DNA of 41,990 nucleotides from an uncultured Bacteroidales bacterium (GTDB lineage Bacteria > Bacteroidota > Bacteroidia > Bacteroidales > Paludibacteraceae). Location: the NCBI GenBank assembly GCA_902765485.1, contig CACWZZ010000016.1, positions 1-41,990 on the forward strand, given 5' to 3'. The translations under genes and the position numbers were made by a program. This document shows, piece after piece, positions 22,832 through 30,396 of the stretch. Each line of letters starts with the position of its first letter. The first letter of the stretch is position 1. The notes beneath the pieces are model-generated. The model worked only from the letters and a program-made list of their open reading frames with translations, was not told the DNA's origin and made no database searches.

Positions 22832-25642
22832 TTAATTCTCCGGGAACATGACTACCTCAAATACATTACCTGCTTTGACCAGCTCCTTCAGCGTGGATTG
22901 CACGGTTTCGGCTGTGATTGCCTCCACCGCAGGCTTGTAGTCGCGGATATTATTGACGCCATAGAGATAGTACATATACAGCTGCTGACGCCAATAGGTG
23001 TTCTTCTCCAAGTCCTCCTGGAAGTCCTTCAGCATCGACTCTTTCTCTTTCTGCAGATCCGTTGCCAAAGGTCCGTTCTCGATGATGGTCTGTACTTCCT
23101 CATGAATGATCTCCATCAGTCTCTCCTGCTTCTTCGGATCCGTATCGAACTCCATCAGCAAAGCAGCTTCAGCACTCGGCAGAATACTCATATATCCGTA
23201 TGTACCCACGCCGTACGAACCTCCTTCGCGCTCACGGATCGACTCCAGATAGCGCGTAGAGAGGATGCGTCCGATCATCTCCATATTCAGATCGTTCGCC
23301 AGCGTATAAGGCATGTCGTAAGAGGTATATTGGATATAGTTGGACGCCGTAGTGGTCTCCATCTGGCGGGAGAAATAGTTCTTCTGCTGACCGAGTGCCA
23401 CGGTCTCATGGTGGTCAATGATCTCTTCGTGCTGACATTTCTTGGTCTTCAGTCCTCCAAGCCACAAGCAGATCATATCTTTCACTTTGGGATCCTCGGG
23501 ATTGATATTTCCCACGAAGACGAAGGTGAAGTCCGCCGGATTAGCGAAACGGGCTTTATAGATCTCCAGCGCTTTGTCCAGACTCACTTTCTTCAGCATC
23601 TCGCTATCTACCAGAATGGTACGCTGCGAATGGTTGGAACTCATCATCTGTACGGAATCGGAGAAAGCGATCTTGGGGTTCTTGTCGCGGTTCGCCAGTT
23701 GGTTATTCATCAATGCGAGGAAAGTCTCGTATGCTTGTTCATCGCGACGCGGAGCGGTGAAATAGAGATACGTCAGTTGGAGCAACGTCTCGAAATCCTT
23801 TATGCTGGACGAACCGGCAATATGCTCCGTGTTCCGGTTGATAGACGGATCAATGCTGACGCTCTTTCCTGTCAAGGCTTTCTGCAACTGGGTGGCATTG
23901 AAACGTCCGATACCGGAGAGTCCGACAATCGAAGTAGCCACCATCGCAGAAGGCAGGTCGGCTGTCTTCACCTGGCTGTAACCACCTTTGGAGAAGCCGC
24001 GCATCAGAATCTCGTCTGCTTTGAACTCGGTCGGTTTGAAGACTACCTTCACACCGTTTGCCAAAATCCATTCCGTAGCCTCTATTTCTTCGTTAAAGCG
24101 GAAGGATTTGATCTTTCCTTTGCGGGGCGCTTTCTTTACCAGCTCGCTGTCAAAGGCTTCCTCTACCGGCGCTTCGATAGCCAATTCGCTCTGACCTGCC
24201 AGAGAAGCTAAAATAAGCTCTTCGGAAGGAATGTTCACTCCCTCTTTCTGCGGGCCGGAGATAGCTACGGTCGGGTTCGCATGGATAAGCGATTTCGCTA
24301 AGTTATTCACGGTCTCCAGAGAGATCATCGGCAGGACTGCCTGGGTGAACTCATACTCCCATTCTACGCCCGGCATGCTCTCGTGGTTCTCGAAATTGCG
24401 GATGCACTCGCGCGCCAGCGTGATATTCTTGCGTGTGTTGCGTTCGTTATAGTATTTCTCCATAGAGTTGAGTCTCTCGCTCTTCACTCGGTCCAACTCG
24501 CTCTGGGTAAAGCCATAGCGGTGCATCTTCTCCAATTGGAACAGGAGGTCATTGTATGCCTCCGTCTCACGACCTTCTTTCGGAATAGAAACGCCATAGA
24601 AAGCGTCCATCTTCTTCGCTGCGGAACCATAGTAGCAACCTGCTCCGGTGAACGAAGCTTTCGGATCGAGCGCCAGTTCCGAGAAGCGGTTATCCAGCAT
24701 ATCGCATACAATACCGCGTACCAGACTCAGCATATACTCCTGTGCGGTATTCTGCAAAGCCTCCGGTATCTCGTCGAACTTATACTCTATCGTGATACGG
24801 CTTCCTTCTGCTTCCGGATCGGTCACGATCGCCACCAGCGGTTTGTCATTGTGGTTGACCGTATAGATGGGACGCTCGCCATAGTTCGCGCGACGCGGTA
24901 CATCTGCCCAGAGGCGTTTGATCTTCGCCTCGATGGTATCCACATTGATGTCCCCGACCACGATGATAGCCTGATTGTCCGGTCCATACCATTTATGGTA
25001 GTAATCGCGGAGCGCTTGGTATTCAAAGTTGTTGATTACCGCGGTATCGCCGATCACGTCGCGTTTAGCGTATTGCGTGCCGGGATACATCTTGGCGTTC
25101 ATCTCTTTCCATATACGGCGGCTGGCAGTACGTCCGGTGCGCCATTCCTCCAAGATCACGCCGCGCTCCGCATCAATCTCTTCGTCCAGCAGCAGCAATC
25201 CGCAACTCCAGTCGTGCATCACCAGCAACGCGCTGTCCACGATTCCTTCGCGGTACGTGGGCACATCCGAGAGACGGTAAACGGTCTCGTCAATTGAGGT
25301 GTACGCATTGATGTTTCCTCCGAAATTGACACCCACGGACTCAAAGTAGTTGATGATACCTTTTCCCGGGAAATGCCGGGTACCGTTGAATGCCATGTGC
25401 TCCAAGAAGTGCGCCAAGCCGTTCTGGTGGTCTTCCTCCAGAATAGCTCCCACCGCTTGGGCGATATGGAACTCCGCGCGCTGTTTGGGTTGCTCGTTAT
25501 GACGGATGTAATAGGTTAATCCGTTTTCCAATTTGCCGTAGCGAACCTCCGGGTCCATCGGCAGTTTCTCCGGTGTCTCTTGAGCCGACACCATGACTGC
25601 TGCGCAAAGCAGCACTAAGTTAAGCAGTAGTTTCTTAGCCAT
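22832..25642 (-). CDS. Secreted M16 (pitrilysin/insulinase) family zinc protease
   Basis: A 936-aa periplasmic peptidase. I start at the ATG at 25642, 10 nt after the ftsH stop, because MAKKLLLNLVLLCAAVMVSAQ is a clean signal peptide; an upstream in-frame ATG (25669) would overlap ftsH. The inverted zinc motif is HFLEH in NGLAHFLEHMAFNGT, with the third ligand expected in the LEEWR segment downstream. The second, non-catalytic M16 half follows (residues about 500-930). Two-domain-pair M16 enzymes of this size (PqqL-like) degrade peptides in the envelope. It lies in an operon with ftsH and surE. Confidence 0.92.
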   Translation of the reverse strand: MAKKLLLNLVLLCAAVMVSAQETPEKLPMDPEVRYGKLENGLTYYIRHNEQPKQRAEFHIAQAVGAILEEDHQNGLAHFLEHMAFNGTRHFPGKGIINYFESVGVNFGGNINAYTSIDETVYRLSDVPTYREGIVDSALLVMHDWSCGLLLLDEEIDAERGVILEEWRTGRTASRRIWKEMNAKMYPGTQYAKRDVIGDTAVINNFEYQALRDYYHKWYGPDNQAIIVVGDINVDTIEAKIKRLWADVPRRANYGERPIYTVNHNDKPLVAIVTDPEAEGSRITIEYKFDEIPEALQNTAQEYMLSLVRGIVCDMLDNRFSELALDPKASFTGAGCYYGSAAKKMDAFYGVSIPKEGRETEAYNDLLFQLEKMHRYGFTQSELDRVKSERLNSMEKYYNERNTRKNITLARECIRNFENHESMPGVEWEYEFTQAVLPMISLETVNNLAKSLIHANPTVAISGPQKEGVNIPSEELILASLAGQSELAIEAPVEEAFDSELVKKAPRKGKIKSFRFNEEIEATEWILANGVKVVFKPTEFKADEILMRGFSKGGYSQVKTADLPSAMVATSIVGLSGIGRFNATQLQKALTGKSVSIDPSINRNTEHIAGSSSIKDFETLLQLTYLYFTAPRRDEQAYETFLALMNNQLANRDKNPKIAFSDSVQMMSSNHSQRTILVDSEMLKKVSLDKALEIYKARFANPADFTFVFVGNINPEDPKVKDMICLWLGGLKTKKCQHEEIIDHHETVALGQQKNYFSRQMETTTASNYIQYTSYDMPYTLANDLNMEMIGRILSTRYLESIREREGGSYGVGTYGYMSILPSAEAALLMEFDTDPKKQERLMEIIHEEVQTIIENGPLATDLQKEKESMLKDFQEDLEKNTYWRQQLYMYYLYGVNNIRDYKPAVEAITAETVQSTLKELVKAGNVFEVVMFPEN

Positions 25643-25652
25643 AATGGCACGA

Positions 25653-27701
25653 TTAACTTTGTTCTTCATTATTATTGTCTGTTGTTTGTGGTTTCTTCTT
25701 ACGTGGAGCGCGTCTCTTGGATTTAGCCGCTTGCTCTGCCTCGGCAAGCGCGGCATTGACCTCCAGCAGTTCATCTCCGCGGCTCTTCCATGGACGCGGA
25801 CCGAGGATACGCTCTACATCCTCCGAGGTGATTACCTCGCGCTCGATGAGCAGTTCGGCGATCCGGTGATGTCCTTCGGCGTGCTCGGTCAGGATCTGTT
25901 TGGCGCGCGCCATCTGCTCGGCGATAATACGCTGGGTCTCTCGGTCTATCAGTTCCGCCGTGCTGTCCGAATAGGGTTTGGTGAAGCCGTAGTCATAGCG
26001 TCCCGTTGAGTCATAGAAGCTGACATCTTTCAGTTTGTCGCTCATACCATAGTACGCCACCATGGCATAAGACTGTTTGGTAGCACGCTCCAAGTCGTTA
26101 AGTGCACCTGTGGAAGTCTGGTTGAGGAATAGTTGCTCTGCAGCACGCCCTCCCAAGAGTGAACATAGTTCGTCCAGAATATGCTCTTCGTTGGTCAGTT
26201 GTCTCTCTTCGGGCAGATACCAAGCGGCTCCCAATGCCATTCCTCGCGGTACGATAGTCACTTTAACCAGCGGATTCGCCCAACGCAGCATCCAGCTGAT
26301 GGTAGCGTGTCCCGCCTCATGGTATGCGATGGAGCGTTTCTCCTCTTCGGTCATGATTTTGTTCTTGCGCTCCAAGCCTCCGACGATACGGTCAACGGCA
26401 TCCATGAAATCCTGCTTGGTCACTTTCTTCCGTCCGCCGCGGGCAGCAATCAAAGCTGCTTCGTTGCAGACATTCGCGATATCGGCTCCGGAGAAGCCCG
26501 GTGTCTGTTTGCTAAGGAAATCGATATCCACACTCTCGTCCAGCTTCAGCGGACGGAGATGCACTTGGAATATCTCTTTGCGCTCTTGGAGATCCGGCAG
26601 TTCGACATGTATCTGTCGGTCAAACCGTCCTGCGCGCAGGAGCGCTGCATCCAGCACGTCTGCACGGTTGGTAGCCGCCAGAATGATGACTCCTGAGTTC
26701 GTACCGAATCCGTCCATCTCGGTCAGGAGCTGGTTCAGCGTACTCTCACGCTCGTCATTACCTCCGGTGAAGGTGTTCTTTCCTCTGGCGCGACCGATAG
26801 CGTCTATCTCATCGATGAAGATAATAGACGGTGCCTTCTCTTTCGCTTGACGGAAGAGATCGCGCACACGGCTCGCTCCCACGCCGACGAACATCTCCAC
26901 GAAATCGGATCCGCTCATTGAGAAGAAGGGTACATCCGCTTCTCCTGCTACCGCCTTTGCAAGCAAGGTCTTACCGGTTCCCGGAGGGCCCACCAAGAGT
27001 GCTCCTTTCGGTATTTTAGCTCCGATCTCGGTATATTTCTTCGGGTTCTTGAGGAACTCTACGATCTCTTGCACCTCTTGTTTGGCACCATAGAGACCTG
27101 CCACGTCCTGGAAGGTCACTTTGTCCTTTTTGTCCTTGTCGAAGAGTTGCGCTTGCGCTTTGCCGACGCCGAAGATACCTCCGGGTCCGCCGGCTCCCGC
27201 AATGCCACGACTCATATAGAAGAAGAACAGCACGATTAGCACAAAGGGTAATATGTTCACCAAGATCAGGTACCAGTAGTCGCGCGACTTACTATAGGTC
27301 ACGTCGATGGCAGCCTGGCCTGCTTCCTTGCGCGAAGCGTTCACACCATCCATGAATTTGGAGAACTCTTCGATAGAAGGCACTTGGGTTACCAAGACGC
27401 CTCTTGCTTTTTCTCCATCTCCCTGCGTACCGAAGACGAGGGTGTAACTCTGCGGTTTCACGGTCGCTTGGGCTTGCAGATCGTCTGCCACCTCGATCTT
27501 CTCAATCGCACCGACTTCGATATACGCTGTCAGTTTGGTATAGCTTAGATCCTTGCTGGAGCCTCTACCTTCTTTGTCTCCAAAGAAATAAAATCCCATC
27601 AGCGCAAAAGCAAGCGTGTATAAGACGATGCTGATCCACCGACGCCCGCCTCCCGGTTGTTGTTCGGGTTGCCGCGGGTTTCTATTTTTTCTCTCTGCCA
27701 T
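25653..27701 (-). CDS. ftsH: ATP-dependent zinc metalloprotease FtsH
   Basis: A 682-aa inner-membrane AAA+ protease for quality control of membrane proteins. Two membrane helices (about 22-40 and 143-163) flank a periplasmic domain. The AAA module has Walker A GPPGTGKT (238-245), Walker [10 protein letters not shown], and the pore/second-region motif [19 protein letters not shown]. The zinc site is HEAGH in [15 protein letters not shown]. The Lys/Arg-rich tail is disordered. It follows rsfS by 12 nt. Confidence 0.97.
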   Translation of the reverse strand: MAERKNRNPRQPEQQPGGGRRWISIVLYTLAFALMGFYFFGDKEGRGSSKDLSYTKLTAYIEVGAIEKIEVADDLQAQATVKPQSYTLVFGTQGDGEKARGVLVTQVPSIEEFSKFMDGVNASRKEAGQAAIDVTYSKSRDYWYLILVNILPFVLIVLFFFYMSRGIAGAGGPGGIFGVGKAQAQLFDKDKKDKVTFQDVAGLYGAKQEVQEIVEFLKNPKKYTEIGAKIPKGALLVGPPGTGKTLLAKAVAGEADVPFFSMSGSDFVEMFVGVGASRVRDLFRQAKEKAPSIIFIDEIDAIGRARGKNTFTGGNDERESTLNQLLTEMDGFGTNSGVIILAATNRADVLDAALLRAGRFDRQIHVELPDLQERKEIFQVHLRPLKLDESVDIDFLSKQTPGFSGADIANVCNEAALIAARGGRKKVTKQDFMDAVDRIVGGLERKNKIMTEEEKRSIAYHEAGHATISWMLRWANPLVKVTIVPRGMALGAAWYLPEERQLTNEEHILDELCSLLGGRAAEQLFLNQTSTGALNDLERATKQSYAMVAYYGMSDKLKDVSFYDSTGRYDYGFTKPYSDSTAELIDRETQRIIAEQMARAKQILTEHAEGHHRIAELLIEREVITSEDVERILGPRPWKSRGDELLEVNAALAEAEQAAKSKRRAPRKKKPQTTDNNNEEQS

Positions 27702-27713
27702 ATTCTCTTTTGT

Positions 27714-28079
27714 TTATAATATCTCCGGCAATTCGGTCACTTTGCCATCCGCCCAGAGGTGCTCTATGTCGTAGAACTCGCGCGCAGCGCGCTGCATCAC
27801 ATGTACGAAGATCGTACCATAGTCCATAGCGATCCACTCTGCGTTTTCCTGTCCTGCTACGCTCAGAGGATGGACGTGGGTCTTTGTGCGAACGAAATCA
27901 TCGATCTCGTCTGCGATTGCCGAAACTTGGGTGTTACTCTGTCCCTCGCAAATCAGCATCATCTCCACCGGAGCTTCTTTGATTTTGCGAAGGTCGATGG
28001 TGACGATACGCTGTCCTTTGCGGTTGCGCACTCCTTCAATAATCGTGTCTAATAATTTCTTTGTAGTTATTTCTTTCAT
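27714..28079 (-). CDS. rsfS: Ribosomal silencing factor RsfS
   Basis: A 121-aa member of the RsfS/Iojap family, which binds L14 on the 50S subunit and blocks joining of the 30S subunit in stationary phase or starvation. Conserved blocks are IVTIDLRKI, MMLICEGQSNTQVSAIADEI, the GQENAEWIAMDYG segment and VHVMQRAAREFYDIEHLWAD. Length fits. It precedes ftsH, a common pairing in Bacteroidetes. Confidence 0.95.
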   Translation of the reverse strand: MKEITTKKLLDTIIEGVRNRKGQRIVTIDLRKIKEAPVEMMLICEGQSNTQVSAIADEIDDFVRTKTHVHPLSVAGQENAEWIAMDYGTIFVHVMQRAAREFYDIEHLWADGKVTELPEIL

Positions 28080-28095
28080 ATTTACTTGTTATATT

Positions 28096-28569
28096 TTACC
28101 ATATTGCTTGTATCAATGCTACCGCCATTAAGCCGCAGCAGACTAATTTCAGGATTGTGCCGAAGAGCAGTCCTATGAAACTGCCCCATCCTGCGCGTAG
28201 CGCTTCCGCCACTTCTTTACCGCCGATCAGTTCCCCTAATACAGCTCCGACGAGCGGTCCGATGATGACTCCGAGAGCTCCGAAGAACATGCCTGCGAAC
28301 ACACCTATTGTACTACCCCAGACGCCGTATTTCGTACCGCCGAATTGCTTTGTTCCCCACGCCGGAACGACGTAGTCCAAGATGCTAACGACGATGGTTA
28401 CTATACCCCACACCAGCAGCATCTGCCAACTGAAGTCGATTCGCTCTGTTGCTTGCGCTATCCATAAGCCGGCATAGGCAAGCGGCACACCCGGCAGCCC
28501 GGGAACGATGCAGCCTATAATACCCACGAGTATCAGTAGCGCCGCTATGATCAATAAGAAGATATCCAT
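28096..28569 (-). CDS. DUF456 family membrane protein
   Basis: A 157-aa, very hydrophobic protein with about four to five membrane segments and the glycine-rich repeats of the DUF456 family (GCIVPGLPGVPLAYAGLW, FAGMFFGALGVIIGPLVGAV). No biochemical function is established for the family. Its start shares a base with the stop of trxB (28569), so it is coupled to trxB. Confidence 0.85.
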   Translation of the reverse strand: MDIFLLIIAALLILVGIIGCIVPGLPGVPLAYAGLWIAQATERIDFSWQMLLVWGIVTIVVSILDYVVPAWGTKQFGGTKYGVWGSTIGVFAGMFFGALGVIIGPLVGAVLGELIGGKEVAEALRAGWGSFIGLLFGTILKLVCCGLMAVALIQAIW

Positions 28570-29582
28570 TACAAACTCTTGATATATTTATCTGCTTCGA
28601 TTGCTGCTTTAGCGCCGCTGCCTGCGGCTACGATCGCCTGACGGTAGTGCGGGTCGGCGCAGTCTCCTGCGGCAAAAATGCCGGGCAATTTTTCATTTTC
28701 ACATTTACCCATTTGCGCATTTTCACATTTGAAGCATTGTGTAGAGGCTCCGTCGGTGATGATGTACCCTTCTGCGTCGCGGGCTACGTAGTCCTTGAAG
28801 AGGTCGGTGTTGGGATGGTGTCCGATAGCGAGGAAGAAACCGTCGATCGCTATATGGCGGATTTCTTCGTCCGGCTCGCCTTTGCGGTAGATCAGGTCCG
28901 CTCCTTGTACTTTTCCTTCGCCGGTCAGTTGAAGCGTGTTGTGCTCAAAGAGCACTTCGATCTTGGGGTTGTTCAGTACACGCTGCTGCATGATCTCGGA
29001 AGCGCGGAGGAAGGGTTTGCGAACGATCATATAGACTTTCTCGCATAGACCCGCCAGATAGTTTGCTTCCTCGCAGGCTGTGTCTCCGCCGCCGACTACT
29101 GCAACGGTTTTCTTGCGATAGAAGAAGCCGTCGCAGGTTGCACATGCACTTACGCCGCGTCCTTTGTAGGTGCGCTCGGACTCAATTCCGAGGTACTTGG
29201 CAGAAGCACCTGTAGCGATGATGACTGCGTCCGCTTCGTACAAGTCTGTGTCTTCTACCCAGACTTGATGAGGTTTGCGGGCTTCGCCCGTGTTTGAGGT
29301 TGTTTGAAAGTTTACTTTGGTTACTACACCGGAAACGAAAGTTGTGCCGAAGCGCTCCGCCTGGCGGCGCATATCGTCCATCATCTGAAACGGCTCTACT
29401 CCATCCGGATAGCCGGGGAAGTTCTCCACTTCGGTAGTGGTGGTCAGCTGTCCGCCGAGTTGCGGACCTTCAATGAGTACCGGTTGCAGGTTCGCACGGG
29501 AGGCATAGATCGCCGCCGTGTAGCCGGCAGGTCCGGAACCGATTATCAAACATCTTACTTTATTTACCATTTGTTCATTCAT
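28569..29582 (-). CDS. trxB: Thioredoxin-disulfide reductase with a repeat-derived insert
   Basis: A 337-aa FAD enzyme that reduces thioredoxin with NADPH. FAD motif GSGPAGYTAAIYASRA, redox motif CATCDG, NADPH motif VVGGGDTACEEA, and C-terminal FAD motif GIFAAGDCADPHYRQAIVAAGSG. Between the STQ strand and LPGIFAAGD there are about 17 extra residues (CFKCENAQMGKCENEK) not expected in the family; they are encoded by an 8-bp tandem repeat (28694-28733) and add two Cys pairs. The start could be M1 or M5. Confidence 0.94.
   Translation of the reverse strand: MNEQMVNKVRCLIIGSGPAGYTAAIYASRANLQPVLIEGPQLGGQLTTTTEVENFPGYPDGVEPFQMMDDMRRQAERFGTTFVSGVVTKVNFQTTSNTGEARKPHQVWVEDTDLYEADAVIIATGASAKYLGIESERTYKGRGVSACATCDGFFYRKKTVAVVGGGDTACEEANYLAGLCEKVYMIVRKPFLRASEIMQQRVLNNPKIEVLFEHNTLQLTGEGKVQGADLIYRKGEPDEEIRHIAIDGFFLAIGHHPNTDLFKDYVARDAEGYIITDGASTQCFKCENAQMGKCENEKLPGIFAAGDCADPHYRQAIVAAGSGAKAAIEADKYIKSL
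28694..28733. repeat. Five 8-bp units inside trxB
   Basis: cattttca, catttacc, catttgcg, cattttca, catttgaa in 8-bp phase, translated in frame on the minus strand. Confidence 0.88.
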
Positions 29583-29624
29583 TTTCTTATTTTCTTATTT
29601 TCTCATTTTCTTATTTTCTCATTT
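29581..29624. repeat. 8-bp tandem tract between lolA and trxB
   Basis: attttctt (two), attttctc, attttctt, attttctc and a partial unit span exactly from the trxB start codon to the lolA stop codon. Confidence 0.92.
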
Positions 29625-30192
29625 AGAAGCGCATATCGTTCACAAACGTATTTTTGCTTGGTTTCAATACAAAGATCTCCTCGGGTGTTGTTGCGACGAA
29701 CTTCGGCTCTTTCATCTTCAGGGTCGAGATCTTCTTTCCTTCCTTGATCTCCGCCGACAGCGGCATCAGGTCGCTGTTTCGCACGCGGAGAGTGAAGCGG
29801 TTGATGCCGACAGTCTGATCCTTGGGTGTCAGGGTGACGATCGTCTCTTTTCCATCCGCAGAAGCGCGTTCGGTGATGTTACAAACCGGTATAAGCGCCT
29901 TCGCGTAGAGGAACGGGTTTGCCTCCAGCAGTTCTTGGTCGGTCGGGTTGGAGAGCGTCAGTTCGTCGGTCTCGCCGGAGTACATGTACATCGTTTTGCC
30001 GTCGTACGCCGCTTCTATATCCATCATTTCCAGACGAAAGTTCCGACCGTGCATAATGATCTCTCCGGGGAAATTCATCGGCGCGTTCACTTCTTCCGCT
30101 ACCGTGACCGTGAATGCCGACTGCAGCGTCTTCTCCTCCAAGTTCGCCAGAAAGGACGAAAGGATGGTTAATATCATTAATACGTGTTGCAT
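29623..30192 (-). CDS. lolA: LolA-like outer-membrane lipoprotein carrier
   Basis: A 189-aa periplasmic protein with a short N-terminal signal (MQHVLMILTILSSFLA). The pattern of amphipathic strands fits the LolA half-barrel: FTVTVAEE, FPGEIIMHGRNFRLEM, AAYDGKTMYMYSGETDELTLSNPT, and a late FTLRVRNSDLMPLSAEI. The order ftsK-lolA-trxB is common in Bacteroidales and supports the call. It would carry lipoproteins from the inner to the outer membrane. Confidence 0.85.
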   Translation of the reverse strand: MQHVLMILTILSSFLANLEEKTLQSAFTVTVAEEVNAPMNFPGEIIMHGRNFRLEMMDIEAAYDGKTMYMYSGETDELTLSNPTDQELLEANPFLYAKALIPVCNITERASADGKETIVTLTPKDQTVGINRFTLRVRNSDLMPLSAEIKEGKKISTLKMKEPKFVATTPEEIFVLKPSKNTFVNDMRF

Positions 30193-30209
30193 GTTGCTTT
30201 ATTTTTCCT

Positions 30210-30396
30210 ATTGTTCTGCCGTTATTCTCCCGTTGTTCTCCCGACGTCGTCGGCTTCCGATTACGTGTCGTTTACGTCTCGTTTACGTGTCGTTTACGTG
30301 TTTGACAGCAGGTTTACTGCATTTTTGGAGCAGGTTTACTGCATTTTTTGGGCAGGTTATTTGCTATTTTGCGGCTACTTGCTATTTTGCGGCTAC
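30210..30396. repeat. 11-bp phased repeat array filling the ftsK-lolA gap
   Basis: Cutting the plus strand from 30210 into 11-mers gives attgttctgcc, gttattctccc, gttgttctccc, gacgtcgtcgg, cttccgattac, gtgtcgtttac, gtctcgtttac, gtgtcgtttac, gtgtttgacag, caggtttactg, catttttggag, caggtttactg, cattttttggg, caggttatttg. The word changes stepwise but the phase is kept for about 155 bp; an 18-bp duplication (ttgctattttgcggctac) then runs into the ftsK stop codon. Confidence 0.95.

Noticed and set aside
22694-24211. A 505-codon plus-strand frame opposite surE and the M16 protease
   Set aside because: It is antisense to two well-supported genes and spans their junction; no domain or start signal.
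30210-30396. Possible CRISPR array
   Set aside because: Units are 11 bp without separate spacers, repeats are imperfect and drift, and there is no cas gene in the window.
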